Shown: positions 44,196 through 56,236, numbered from the stretch's first letter. The stretch is DNA of 64,000 bases from Dichetophora obliterata (GCA_963920525.1 OY986440.1:20608187-20672186); one strand, 5' to 3'. The notes: generated by a model from the sequence alone, not told the origin. Translations and numbers: made by a program.

Positions 44196-44390
44196 AGTAG
44201 GAATCAGAGATAGTAGTAGCAGCCGCTGAGTGGGAGAAGACGACCAGAGAAAAGAACACACGTAAAACTGCCGAAACAGAGAAAAGAACACGTAAAACTG
44301 CCGAAACTTGCAGCAGCCGAAAATTAAAGAAAGTAAAGATGAGTGCAATGAAGTAAGAACAGGCAACGGTGCATCAGTTTGAGCGTAGGC

Positions 44391-45194
44391 GAGATATGTT
44401 GTTATTATGTTTTATTATTTCTCGCTGTTTTGTGCTTTAGGTTCCAGTTTTTAAATATTGACTTCTTTTTTGCAAAGTCTAGAGCACACACAGTAGAATA
44501 CGCGAGCTTTATATTTAAAGTATGTGAGCGGAAAAGTATATGTTTGTTATTAAAATTAGTTTTGTGCGCGACTAGACAAACATTTAACCACTTGCTGAGA
44601 CACTATGTTGTTGTATATGTTTGAGTGATTACGTAATAATAACGAGTTAAAGTTTAGCATATACGAACAATTCTTTAATTAAACACTAATTCCAATGCAA
44701 TTTATTAAAATAATTAGTGAGATAACTGTGAAATTTAACAATTGACATGAATTAGGTGATTGTTTATATAAAATAGAATGTTTATCAACATTTATATAGG
44801 CTAAAACAGAGCGCGCTAAAAAATACGTCCGAACATTGTATAAATTGTTTTCCAAATCTAAAAAAAATGCCAAAAGTTTAAGTTTAGTACGAATCGCACT
44901 AGTGTGCCGATATAAGGGTTAAGAAATCGAAATGCAAAAAAAAACATTTCTGTTATTTGTAGTCAGCTCATTGGCAAAAAAAAACAAAAATACCTATGGC
45001 ACATTCTACGTGAAGCGGACCACAAAAAAATGATAAATGTAGGATTTTGCCATTATGTTCTCCTAGAAAAACTACATTAATTGACATCAATTATCTGCCT
45101 TGGTTGCTGAGTTATAGGCTTCTAAAGATTGGAGTTGTTGAAAAACACGACTTTTTTAAACAACTTTTTGTAGCTAAAAGGATTTATGTAGAAA
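44391..45194. other. Spacer, no gene seen
   Basis: AT-rich. A lone 'gtgccgatataagggttaa' (44923-44940) resembles a TTAA-flanked MITE end, without a partner. No coding frame supported. Confidence 0.4.
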
Positions 45195-45620
45195 TTGCTT
45201 GTGTTTTCAAATTCCGGGATCAAATTCAAAATTCAAAATATTTTTCCATTTCAAAACCGGAAGTTCGAAGTTGTAATCAAAATTCGAAGAATTCTATCAT
45301 TTTTGGAATTTTTTTTAACATTTTTTAATTGAAGCCTGAAATATATAGGTAATACACACGAAGTTTTATGCTGGAACTCGCAATGGTTTAAAAGTTTTGA
45401 TTTTTTTTAAGTTAATGCATCTCGCGCATTTCGAGTGCGAAGTACTACGCCAATGCGAATCCCACTATTAAACTTCTTGTGCATTATCTACATATTTCAG
45501 GCTTCAATTTAAAAATGTTAATAATAAATGCAAAAATGGCGAAATTCTTCCGGTTTCGAAATGGAAAATTTTTCTAATTTCTAATTTGATCCCGTAATTC
45601 CAAATTGCAATCAATTATCT
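45195..45620. repeat. Foldback repeat, complete copy
   Basis: Left arm (about 45205-45395, with CGGGATCAAATT, TTTCCATTTCAAAACCGGAA, AATTGAAGCCTGAAATAT) is mirrored by about 45460-45600. The centre contains 'atctcgcgcatttcgagtgc'. A partial copy at 1380-1616 and 3101-3112 was interrupted by the Tc1 element. Confidence 0.7.
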
Positions 45621-45628
45621 ATAGAAAT

Positions 45629-45733
45629 CCAATCAATTCCTCTTAATAATCTATCCCTTTCCTTTCAGGTCAAAGACCAAACCTTGTTTGTATAAGGCGC
45701 ATGCTTTGGTTCTTTGATCTTTACAAAAAAAAA
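45629..45733 (+). mobile_element. SINE 3' fragment
   Basis: Only the tail part is present: CCAATCAATTCCTCTTAATA, then TCAAAGACCAAACCTTGTTT, TTTGATCTTTACAAAAAAAA. The tRNA-like head is missing, as in 5'-truncated retroposition. Confidence 0.82.
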
Positions 45734-46867
45734 CATCCATAAACAAATATTTTTTTTATTTTTTAACAACTAAAATTATTTTTAAAAAATTATGGTATGT
45801 ATAAAACGGCGAATAATTAAATGGCATTAAATAAGAGTCGTGTACGGTCGGATTCCAAAATAAAATGATTAAAAAAATTTTTGAAAAGTAAAAAAACAAA
45901 CATTATGTTTCTACACCAAGGTAGGAATAGGGTTAAATGCGAATTGTTAAATTCACCGGTACTTTAAATACGAACATCGAGAAAACAGCTTGCCAAAACT
46001 TTCATAGCATTTGATTGTGCACGCACACCTCCCCTACCCCTCCCTCTCCCAGCAAACAAATGCTGTATCTTCAAGTTTTCTTGGTCTTAAAATCAATTTT
46101 GAATCAAGGAATCTTCATTTCTTTCCTATACCAAGATTCATTTTCCAACTCCGCGTAGCTAAGATATGATAATATTTTTTTGTCAATTTTCAAGTTTTTT
46201 ACCTAATGTGCGTCAGTGCAAAATCTGACTTGTTAGCAAAAAGTGACAAGAATTTTTAGTTAAAGTATTTTAAGAAAAAACTAAAGAAAAAAGTTATTCG
46301 CCAAACGATTCGTTTTTTGTGAATCGAGTTATTTTAAAAATTTAATAAAATTTTCTAGTATTTTTAAAAAATCTAACTATATTGAAATTATCTGCAAATT
46401 TTTCTTTTATTGAATAGTATTTATTAATTTTTTTTTTACTTTTGTCTTGTGGCTATGAGGTTATTTTTAGCTACATAGCCAAAAGCTTATTTTTACTGTG
46501 CAAGTCTTTTGCCGTTGTTGCCGTCTATTCGGCGTTCTGGCTGACTGCCTTTCTCTATGACTGTGTAACAAAGCTGCATAGCATCTACGTCTAAGTGTTC
46601 TTTGCTTCGTCTAGCAATACGTCTCGTGCAAATATAATTATTTTTTTTTTTCAATTTATTGATAAGAAATTAAATTTTATTTTAACACTTAAATTGCTTG
46701 AGAGTTTTGTCTATATTTTTAAGAAAACAATAGGTTGCTCTTGTTTTATTTGTGTTATTAGGTCAAATAAAAATTTATACAGTATTAGATTTTTGTTTTT
46801 TTTTTATTCCTTGTTAAAAACAATACATAATAGTTTGGAAATATCGTTCTTAATCAGAGCATAGGGA
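45734..46867. other. Spacer, no gene seen
   Basis: AT-rich apart from a C-rich patch 'cctcccctacccctccctct' (46028-46047) and a small hairpin (GGCTATG...CATAGCC near 46451-46480). No coding frame supported. Confidence 0.4.
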
Positions 46868-47480
46868 GGAGACAAACTCGGCCCAACGTGATCGGTCTTG
46901 AGCCATTCTACGAACTTCCTGCCAAGTGCCAAGGGATTGGTATTCCGCATGTGTCGAGCGAATCTATGTCATGCGTGGGCGACCTCTCCGCCTGGAACCT
47001 TGGGGTTCCATTCAAGAGCCATCTTTGCAGTGTCGTGGTCTTCTTTTTCGAAGGGTGTGACCGATTCACTGCCATTTGCAGTGTTTGATTTCAACTGCTA
47101 TTGGGTTGCAAATCGAAATGATTAGGAGATCTGTGTATGTAATTTTCTTAGGGCAAAAGATCCTGTGTATAATGCGCAGACACTTGTTCAAAAGGACTTG
47201 TAGCTTGTTGCAAATGCTATAACTTTCCATGTTTCGCAAGTACAGGTTTAATGCTGGTGTTGAAAATTCGCAGTTTTGTTTTCGTATTTATGCTACGACG
47301 CGCTGCCCAAATGCGGTTGAGTTTGTGGAAGGCGTGTCGAGCCTTATTGATGCACGAGCTTACATCCGCCTCAGCACCGCCGTTTTTGGTGAGTACGCTA
47401 CCCAGATAGCAAAACTGATCGACTTCCTCAATGGTTTCTTGTGTGGTTTCAATGGTCGCTGTGGGACATCTTGACTTGAC
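46868..47480 (-). pseudogene. Degenerate LINE reverse transcriptase, C-terminal part
   Basis: On the minus strand, an intact block reads IEEVDQFCYLGSVLTKNGGA, then CINKARHAFHKLNRIW and RSINTKTKLRIFNTSIKPVL (about 47470-47240). This is the post-catalytic RT region of a non-LTR element. It then decays with stops and frame changes. The far C-terminus is recognisable again as WQEVRRMAQDRSRWAEFVSS near 46872-46930, the typical closing motif of one group of endonuclease/RT LINEs. The palm domain and endonuclease are missing. It abuts the gypsy fragment at 47.6 kb. The assignment to a non-LTR RT is firm and the clade (RTE-like?) is a guess. Confidence 0.72.
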
Positions 47481-47568
47481 GTTGCTTCACGCATAAGTTT
47501 AGTTTTATTAGATTAAAGTATTAAATTAACTGTGTGTTCATACCTGCGGGGTTTCTGGTGATCTCTTG

Positions 47569-47604
47569 CTGCATCTTTATGTAAAACGAAACTGAGGCTA
47601 AGAT
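47569..47604 (+). repeat. Solo copy of the 18.9-kb foldback arm
   Basis: GCTGCATCTTTATGTAAAAC then GAAACTGAGGCTAAG matches the arm at 18877-18914. It lies just before the gypsy fragment. Confidence 0.55.
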
Positions 47605-47639
47605 TAAAGTTATCAAATTCGCATGGCTGTTGAAGACAT

Positions 47640-49415
47640 TTAAAAGAAAGCGGTCGGTACACCATTTCGTCTTGTTGAGTTCGTATACATGCCTTTTGGG
47701 CTCAGAAACGCAACGCAGACCTTTTAGCGATTTATGGAAAACATCTTTCAAGGCATCAACTTCGTTTATTGCTATGTAGATGACATTCTTATCATGTCGG
47801 ATTCAGCAGAGCAACATCGAGATCATATCAGGATTGTCTTGGAAACATTTCGTCTACATGGACTTGCTATTAATCTACGCAAACGTAAATTTGGTCAACC
47901 TGAAGTGCTGTTTCTTGGATACATGATCAACGCAAATGGATGCCGGCCTCCTCCTGGGCTAGTTTCTGCTGTAACAAACTACTCCAAACCCGATACAATA
48001 TGCGAATTAAGAAGATTTTTAGGCATTTTAAATTATTATTGTCGGTGTATTCCATATGCGGCTCAGCTACAAGCACCTTTAGACGAGTATCTTTATGATT
48101 CAAAGAAAAACTATAAGCGAAAAATTTGTTATGTTAGCTCATGCTGCTCCCAAAACAGAACTGGCATTGGCCACAGATGCATCGGACACCGCCATTGGAG
48201 CAGCATTGGAGCAACGAACTCTCGACGGTTGGCAACCTCTTGGTTTTTTCACGGAAGCTATTAGAAGCAGAAAAAATACAGTACCTATGACCTTGAGCTC
48301 TACTGGCAATGCATCAAGCAGTAGAATATTTTCGGCACATTCTGGAAGCTCGTCATTTTATAATAAAAACCGATCACAAACTACTGGTTTCTGCTTTCTC
48401 TCAAAAGACAGATAAAATTTCGCCGAGAAAACTCCGACACCTTGATATAATTGCTTAATTCACAACTGAAATTGTCTATCTTTCAGGACCTAAAAATGCT
48501 GTGGCCGATGCTCTTTCGAGGCTCAATGAAATCGCCATGCCTATATCTATCGGTTCGAGTCAACAACAAGCAGCGCAAGAAGAAGATGGTGAACTGAAAA
48601 ATCTGATGAGGGCAGCCATATCTTTAAAACTTCAAAAAGTAAATTTTGATAGAGATACATCAGTTTCTTGTGACATTAGTACTGGATATATCAGGCCATA
48701 TGTTCCACAAAAACTTCGCAAACAAATTTTTCAAATCTGCATGGGTTTTCTCTTTCAAGCGGCCGCGCAACTCTACAACAACTTCGACAAAAGTATGTTT
48801 GGCCAGGTATGAAAAAAGATGCACTCAATTGGGCACGAACTTCAAAAACGTAACAAGCTAGCTCCAATTAAAATTGATGTGCCTGATAAAAGATTTGAGT
48901 ACGTCCGCTTGGATATCGTAGTCATGCCATTAGACAATGACTACCGCTACTGTCTAACTATGATAGATCGGTTCACAAGATCGCCAGAGGCAGTTCCTCT
49001 TAAGGACATGCTAGCAGATGCTGTTGCTATGGCTTTTTGGACGCACACGGTAACTAGATGCGGTTATCCAAAATCTATCACACCTTTATTCAGAGCACAT
49101 TACGCAGGGTAATGGGATGATTGAACGATGGCACAGGTCTTTAAAAGTAACACTGATGTGCCATCCAGAACAACCTTGGACAGAGCTTTTACCAACGGTT
49201 CCTTTAGGACTGCGAACATGTTTCAAAGAAGACCTTAAGGCATCTGCATCGGATCTGCTCTACGGTGGACGCATTCGAATTCCTAACGAATTTTTCACTA
49301 GTGAGAAGACATGCCTGCGGATCCGCAAATGTTTTTTTAGAAAAATTTAGATAGCAATTGCGTCAGCTTCGACCAGCACCTGCATCACAACATATCAAAA
49401 AGAGTATGTTTTATA
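47640..49415 (+). pseudogene. Ty3/gypsy retroelement pol fragment (RT, RNase H, integrase), broken
   Basis: An old LTR-retroelement copy of the Metaviridae type, without LTRs, gag or protease. Visible in order: an RT segment with MPFGLRNATQTF interrupted by a TAG (about 47727), then the CYVDDILIMS catalytic box and VLFLGYMINANG. RNase H (LATDASDTAIGAALEQ) is in a different frame, followed by a frame change and an internal stop near 48320. Then come the ADALSRLNE linker and an integrase with LDIVVMPLDNDY (first Asp) and, after a deletion, GMIERWHRSLK with the catalytic Glu. The segment carrying the second Asp is missing. A C-terminal integrase trace continues to about 49410. At least three frame changes, two stops and the integrase deletion make it inactive. 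It could not produce particles or integrate. Confidence 0.85.
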
Positions 49416-49757
49416 AATAATAAAACTAAAATGTTTCTCTTAGATAATATCATAAAATAATACGTTCTCGATAAGTTTTAATTTTTTGGTCACGGTTTAT
49501 TTTTCTGTAAATTTGCCCATATTCTTGCTATCGATCAAAATATCAAATCCAATCCGAAGATTTTTTTGGCGTTTTGTTCAAACGAGCAATAATAGCTCGC
49601 TCGTGAATTCTTTCGACTTAAGCTTTCAATTTTCAAATTTCCAAAAATATCCAGGATTCTGTCAATATGTTTGACGACTTTTTTAAGTCCAATTACAAAG
49701 TTCACAATGATTTTTATCGTCATGGTGCTTTATCTAACATTGAATTTGAACGCACTA
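49416..49757. other. Spacer, no gene seen
   Basis: AT-rich. No supported feature. Confidence 0.4.
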
Positions 49758-50001
49758 TTAACCCTTAACTGGTACACGTGGTCTGTGGGACCACCACAAA
49801 AAAAACACAAAATATATTTTTCTTATTATTCAAATAAAAATTCAATTAAATTTAACTCAAATATTTAAAATAATTCACAAAATGCTTTCTTTAAGCCGTT
49901 CTTAAAAAAAAACAACACGAATTTCTAACCAAATTTGTGTTTTTTATCATTTTAAGCTGGTGTGGTCACTATTTTTTTTAGGTGCACTAGTTCAGGGTTA
50001 A
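49758..50001. mobile_element. piggyBac-type MITE (TTAA target)
   Basis: TTAA at 49758-49761 and 49998-50001 flank CCCTTAACTGGTACACG and, inward from the right, CCCTGAACTAGTGCACC. The interior is 236 bp, non-coding and AT-rich. CCC...GGG termini next to TTAA are characteristic of the piggyBac superfamily. Confidence 0.68.
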
Positions 50002-51720
50002 TATCGAACATTAGAGTGCTACAATCTTCATTAAATTTGGCATTTTAGGAAGTTTGAAGTCGCTTAAAAATGACAAAGGACTTAATGCAAAGCTATTAAA
50101 TTTCTAAAAAATCACGTTTTTATTCCGAATTTTGAGCATTTTCAAAATATTATGGAAACATGAAAACTCAAAAAATTATGCATAAAAGTAATTTACGCTT
50201 AATGCCTAATTTTCTTCTTTTCAAGACTGCATTTTTTTAAAAAAGGTTTTTTAGTTTTCAAGACATAATTTTTATGTGAGCGCACTTTTGCGCTTAAAAT
50301 AATATGCTATTTGATATAAATTACACGATAACTGCGCTGTTTGTAAAATAAGTTGAAGCAATTGTTTATAATTTTGATTTAATTATCTACTTTATTGTTT
50401 TATAGGGGGCGGGAGGTGGGTGGTGCCTCACTTTTTAATGATAAAAACTGTTTCTTAAATTTTATGCTATACTGACTCAGTGTTTGATCATAAATTATAA
50501 GTCATATGAAAAAGTGTGAAAAATAGAAATTTTAATAGAATTTTTTTTACAAAAAAAAAACTTTTAACCTCCTTTTTGAGAGAAAAGTAAATATTTTAGA
50601 CCTTCACTGAAAAAAATAATAAAAATAGAAATGGCGAGCTACGGGTAAAAACTTTTTAATTTTTATGCAGTCATTTGATTAAGTCTGAAATATAGCAATT
50701 TTATTTATTTGTGGGCGTTAGAAGGGGGTTTGATGATTTTTTTCCTAAGCCATTTCGTACGCGAAACAAATCCACTGACAACATTTTAGCTTAATCGGCC
50801 CAGTAGTTTCGAAATCTGTTGATTTTTTAAAAGTTGGCGACGCTAACGTCGAGCCACGCCCATTTTTAGTAAATTTGCTGCTATTAACGAATACGAACTT
50901 AACCAACTTTTAGTCTAATACGATATAAAATTTCAGTAAAATAGCAATTTTGGATAATTTTTTCAAAATTAAATTTCACAAAGAAATTCGGCACAATTTG
51001 GTGAATTTTTTTAAAAGATAATGCAAGACAATAAAACATTCTTGCGATATTTGTTAACATGAATGCGGGATTTGGTGGGAATTTTATGTTTGACTTTTTT
51101 AATGGGATAGTTTTTTTAAATTTCCTATATTTTTGACCATTTTCACAATCCTATGAAAAATCCAATTTAATTTTTTTTTCTTTTAAGTAATGAAAACTGT
51201 GTTTTGTTTCTTGTTTGATAATTTTCATAAAAACTAAAAATTAAAAACTCTTTGGATATTTTGCAAATTGTGTTTACAAAAATATATTCTTCTAGATGCT
51301 CATAAACAAAAAATCTACTGTAATAAAACTGTCCAAAAGTAGTGATGTAAGTAGTAGTAAGTAGTGAAAAGGCTATAGAATCAACAAACATTTTTTTTTT
51401 TTTTAATAATTTGTATTTATTTTTTTACATACCCATACTGTTGGGTTTCAAGACAAAAAACTTTCTATTTTTGTCCACTACACGATCTACTGTGTACAGT
51501 TGCGATTTCTCTGTTAGAGCAAGTTGTTACTAAAGGTATTGAGAGCATGAAAAGCTCAATGACATTAGATTTTGATGGATAATCTGTATTTTCCCTAAAA
51601 AAATGTGCATATTCTATTGCAAAGCCACTATTCAACGTTTGTAAAATAATCCCCAATATGTATGGACATTTTTTGGGGCTTATTTCATTTTTTTTTTACT
51701 TATTTCTTATTTGGGGGTTA
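50002..51720. other. Spacer, no gene seen
   Basis: AT-rich. The region around 50830-50875 ('gttggcgacgctaacgtcga') is a short mirrored word. No coding frame supported. Confidence 0.4.
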
Positions 51721-52041
51721 CACAGTGTCTCCACTTACATTATTTGATTGCATGCGAACTGTCAAATTCATATCATGAAATTGTTCATATTATAAAATTT
51801 AGCTCTTGATATATTTATTGAGATTTATTTCATGAGATGAGCTGTCACTTTTCAGTAAAATATGTAAGTGTGTGCATTTTTAAGAACTTTTCAAGCAAAA
51901 AATATTGCAAAAGCATTAAAAGAGTGAAAAACCATAAAATGGAATGTCGAATGGAAGAAATTATTATAGCATGAAATCGGTATATCATGAAATTAAATTT
52001 GACAGTTCGCATGCAATCAATTATTGTAAGTAGAGACAGTA
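51721..52041. mobile_element. MITE with ~58-bp TIRs
   Basis: Left end ACAGTGTCTCCACTTACATT with TTTGATTGCATGCGAACTGT is mirrored at the right by ACAGTTCGCATGCAATCAAT and TATTGTAAGTAGAGACAGT. Interior ~200 bp, non-coding. Target duplication not clear. Confidence 0.75.
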
Positions 52042-54130
52042 AGTTATGTCGTGGAGCCTTTTGCTTCTTCTCCTTCTCGCTCGATTTCGAAAATGTGTTA
52101 AGAAACTCTTTCAAGTAATTGAATTGTTTATTTCAGAAACAGCATCCACATACTAGGTAAAATCTACATACTTCAGTGTACTCCTTCCTCTTTAAGCAGT
52201 ACTTCGCAATCTTCGTTTATTGCTAAAACAACATTCTGCTTTAAACACAGTTTTTATTGATTCCTGAAAAATTCAATTTGAGTGACTTCTGTTTTGCTGA
52301 AATAAACGATTCAATTTCAAGTTATTTGAAACGAGTACGAAAACAGACCTAATGTATTAAATTTTAACTTCCATGGAAATTTTTGCAATCAACGAACCAA
52401 CCAGCAACGTTGGGTTGACTTTCTGCACCTTCTAAGAATTATTGTACATTTATGAGTTTTTAAAGAAGCATTGTTTATGCATTGCACTATGACGAAAATG
52501 AGCTTTATGACGGAAAAAAGAGATGCAAATGGGGTGGGCGGGAGAGAAGGGGTTTAGTCTTACACAGCCATGTTACGCTGTTATGTTTATTATAGTTTTA
52601 TTTTCTTTCTCATTTTATGAAAGTTCACGTCGTGTGTCGTTGCCTTGAAACTATTATAAAATTATTATTGGCAGCGTTTGCATGGCCATAATTATGTCAT
52701 AAAGCAAAAGAAAAATGAAATGAAAAAAAATAATGCTTATAAAAACAAACGATTTATGACACTATTAGTGCACTGTTTTTCCTAACATAAACAAATCATA
52801 TATGATATATGAAAATGCTTAACACTTTACTTGCTTAGTTGTAAAAAATTTATCACACACATATTTTCAATGATGACAGCAATATTTATTTAGTAGCACA
52901 AAAATAAACAAATTTAAAAAAAACACAGTAAAGTCAGTCAAGTAAACCGAATAAATGCTTTAAGATTAAGTTAAAGTTCAATGAATTTTAGCAACACATG
53001 CAAAAAAAACGAGTTTTTAGAACAAAAATTTTTAAAATATCAAAATATTATAAATTTGAAAGTTGATTAGGCGCGTTGCCTAAAACAGAAGAAATAATTT
53101 CGGAAATATGGTTAAAAATTTTAAGGAGTTATCATGTTTAATTGAAAATATAAATGCTAATCAATCTCACTCACATGTAGTATGTATTAACGATGAAAAA
53201 TAAATTTTCTACGTGCACAGTTATTTTTATTTTATTGGCCACCATTATTTTCTTTTTATGCTGGCGCAGGTGCAAGCAAAAAATTGACAAATTTTAAATA
53301 GTAAGTTCGTACCAACTTTTATTGAAGTGTGAAAGTTATACAAAAAATTTGGTCTGCTGGAAAAGCCCATAAAATGTTGCCAGTAAAACGGCACGTGTAA
53401 ATTATGTTCGAATACCGAATTTATAATTCCAAAGCTATTCGTGTACACAAATTTGTATTAATTTTTAATAATTAGATATATGACTTCATCAGAACATTTT
53501 TGAATTTTTATTGTACTTAGTTTTATTGATGTCAGTTTTCTTTGCGAATACCTATAATTTAATGACCCGTCCATATATCATATCAACATTACCATTTTTG
53601 CCGGGCGGCAAAAACAAAACTTTGTCAAGATTGGAAAAATTATTTTTATGATGATTTTATGATCAAGCATAAAAAATAAAACTATAAAAAAATATGTTTA
53701 AAATAGTTGTAAATATTCGAGATTAACAAAAAATTGCCACAAACTCCAAGAAAATGTTACCTCCTACCATAAAATAACTGTGAAAAATTTACTAATTGCA
53801 ATATAATTAAGTTTTAAGTTTTTAAATCGATTTCAAAAAACATTCTTTTTAAAAATTTGCTTACCAACTTTGTGCTTTAAATTTGTTCTTTTGAAATTGT
53901 GAATAAATTTGTTTATTTGTATGTGATCGCGTTCTCGAAAACGGCTCTAACGATGGGTCTATAGGCAAAGTAGCTTTCGAAGTTTTAGTGCTATCGAGCT
54001 GAAATGTAATTAAAAAAATTTTTGCACATAAACATTTCTTTTTCCAAGTTAAAAACGCGCCATATATTCTATATATATAAAAATCAATTGCCACATGTAT
54101 GACGTTTCATCACTTCATACATGCGGAGAG
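52042..54130. other. Spacer with possible conserved non-coding patch
   Basis: No gene seen. Around 52660-52720 'gcagcgtttgcatggccata' and 'attatgtcataaagc' form a less simple stretch with a homeodomain-like CATAATTATG. The rest is AT-rich with many A-runs. Confidence 0.35.
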
Positions 54131-54133
54131 CGG

Positions 54134-54490
54134 TTTTTTTTTAAGATCAAAGAACCAAGGCATGCGCCTTATACAAACAAGGTTTGGTCTTTGACCTGAA
54201 AGGAAAGGGATAGATTTATTTAGAGGAATTGATTGGAACCATACGTGAATTATTGATTAGGCGAAAAAGCCGTGAAAGACAATTTTAATTACTTTTAACC
54301 GAGGCTAGTGTTATGCCTTAACCAGCATTTCCAAATTTTCCACAATTTATTTGTGGATTTTAAGTTTTCCATAGTTCTTAAATGTAGGAAAGAACAAAGA
54401 AAGTGAAAAGAACCATGCCCGAGACCGGATTCGAAACAGGGACCTCAGGGTTGATAGTCTAGCGCACTCTCCACTACACTACAAAGGCCG
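54134..54490 (-). mobile_element. tRNA-derived SINE, near full length
   Basis: Reverse orientation: T-run, GATCAAAGAACCAAGGCATG, GAGGCTAGTGTTATGCCTTA, with part of the body missing near 54322, and a tRNA-like head with complement GTCGGCCTTTGTAGTGTAGT ending about 54490. B-box complement is GGATTCGAAAC (one change). Confidence 0.84.
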
Positions 54491-54504
54491 ACAAAGGTTG
54501 GACC

Positions 54505-55395
54505 GATTTAGTTGATTTTCTTTTTGTTGTGTTCCTTATTGTAAGGACAAGGTTTGTATAAAAAGAAAAATTGGAAATGATGTGTGCAAAATTTGGAAAA
54601 TTGCAAAAACCCGAAGAAGCTTTTTGTATGCAAATTTTATATTTTTTATGGGAAATATAACACACCTCCGGAAATTCTTTACCAACTGCTTCGATATTTG
54701 GCTGAGAAGTAGATTTGCACATATGCAAGGTGAAAAGAGTAAAAGGGTGCGTCGCTCCTCCCATACAGTTAAAATATGCGATATCGAATAGCTTTAGACT
54801 TATGGGCCGCACAGCCTGGGAATTCAGTATTCGACTACGATTTAAACATTCCGTTTCACTGATAAAATTTTATGGGCGTTAAACAAGGGGGCGTGAAACC
54901 TCCCACACAGCCCAAATTTTCGGTAGCGAAAACCTTTCGGTTTATAGGCCGCACAGCCTCGGAATTCGGAATTCGACCACAATTTACACGTGCCATTTCA
55001 ATAATAACATTTTATGGGCGTTGTAAAATAGGGCGTGGCACATCCCATATAGCCCAAATTTGCGATATCGAATTGATTTAGAGTAATAGGTCGCACAGCC
55101 TCGCAACCAACGGATTTGCAAATGCCCTTTCACGGATAAAATTTTATGGGCATTAAACAAGGGGGCGTGGAACCTCCCACATAGCCCAAATATGCGATTT
55201 TTTTGTTGTGTTCATTATTGTAAGGACAAGGTTCGTATAAAAAGAAAAATTGGAAAAGTTTAGTACAAAATTTTAAAAATTGCAAAAAACCCGAAGAAGC
55301 TTTTTGTATGAAAATTATGTTTATTTTATGGGATATATCACACACATCCGGAAATTCTTTACTAATTGCTTCGATGTTTGGCAGAGAGGTAGCCT
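54505..55395. repeat. Tandem and direct repeats (~130-bp units inside a ~690-bp direct repeat)
   Basis: A ~200-bp segment (TTGTTGTGTTCCTTATTGTA, AACCCGAAGAAGCTTTTTGT, GGAAATTCTTTACCAACTGC) at 54520-54712 recurs at 55202-55388. Between them lie four variants of a shorter unit with ATTTTATGGGCGTTAAACAA, GGGGGCGTGAAACCTCCCAC and GGCCGCACAGCCT. Non-coding. It resembles satellite-like intergenic repeats. Confidence 0.7.
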
Positions 55396-55694
55396 TCCAC
55401 TCGGGCCAGCTTTAAAGATTCATTTTTTTCTGATTCCATTCAAACCGCCTACTAAAGGTGTGGATACAGTTTCAGTATACGAAGAAGAGCATAAATGAGT
55501 TTATAACTCAGAATTGAATCCAAATATTGTAGAAACCTTGGTAGAAACTTTGACCAAGCTTCTTATAGTCAGTTGTGTTGTGAGTTTTGTTAACCAAAAA
55601 CTGAATTACTACAGTTTAACGTCGACTCCGAACGGCTTTCTTATATATGTTCTCAAGAAGCGTTACATGGCATATTTGCTCTCTGAGGTTTGCC
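55396..55694. other. Unassigned segment upstream of Helitron-like end
   Basis: An open frame spans 55514-55807 but starts with TTG and continues into the Helitron-like repeat. I see no family. It is likely part of the older, truncated tandem copy of that repeat. Confidence 0.35.
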
Positions 55695-55803
55695 ATTGCC
55701 AGCAGAGAGATATGAACATATGGTGTGAATATAAGGTGGATAGCTTCAGTAGTTCAGTCTTGATGGTCGGAAATACATACGCAACAACGTTTTTATATAT
55801 CTA
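55695..55803 (-). mobile_element. Truncated Helitron-like copy, adjoining a second one
   Basis: The segment with 'acatatggtgtgaatataag' and 'aatacatacgcaacaacg' is repeated at 56144-56236, where it forms the outer end of the next copy. The two copies are therefore head-to-tail. Confidence 0.5.
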
Positions 55804-56236
55804 CTAGATGGCCTGGCAGACGTTGTTCTGCGCCTTCCTGTCTTCACAAATATGGGTGAAGTTTTATATGCCATGTTGTGTCTCATGATCTCAATCGGTT
55901 AAGACGTTCAGAAATCATGCGATCACAAACCAGGCACACCAAAGATTTTATGTTTAATAAATGTTCGAAATATCTTTACCCCAGCGCCACTTATCGTATC
56001 CAAATCTTGGCAAAAACTTTTTCATTTAAATATTGTATGATATGACTTTAAGTCAAATCGGTCCATAAATAAGAATTTTAAAAAAGCGACCCAACGCCAC
56101 CTACGGGGGTCTAGCACAAATAAAAACATTCGGGAGAACCATACAAACATATGGTGTGAGTACAAGGTCGATAGCTTTAGTGGTTTAGCCGTGATTGTCA
56201 GATATACATACGCACCAATGTTTTTATGTATTAAGA
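55804..56236 (-). mobile_element. Helitron-like non-autonomous element
   Basis: On the minus strand the end is CTAG followed by T, preceded by a hairpin (GCAGA...TCTGC; plus strand 55815-55831). The interior has CCCAGCGCCACTTATCGTAT and a second CCCAACGCCACCTACGGG, shared with 12187-13071. Rolling-circle class is inferred from the end structure only. Confidence 0.52.

Larger units (their letters stand above)
40027..44390 (-). mobile_element. Nearly complete CR1/Jockey-group LINE
   Basis: Minus-strand order: short 5' UTR (44390-44196, boundary uncertain), ORF1 (44195-43260), ORF2 (about 43125-40289, one frameshift), 3' UTR, and an AAAT-repeat tail (plus-strand TTTA repeats at 40027-40062). 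Target duplications were not identified. It is the most complete LINE in the window besides the LOA-type element. Confidence 0.85.

Noticed and set aside
44908..44940. MITE end (GTGCCGATATAAGGGTTAA)
   Set aside because: No partner on the left. Could be a relic, but not supportable as an element.
47640..49415. Active retrovirus-like element
   Set aside because: No LTRs or gag, several frame changes and stops, and loss of an integrase catalytic segment.
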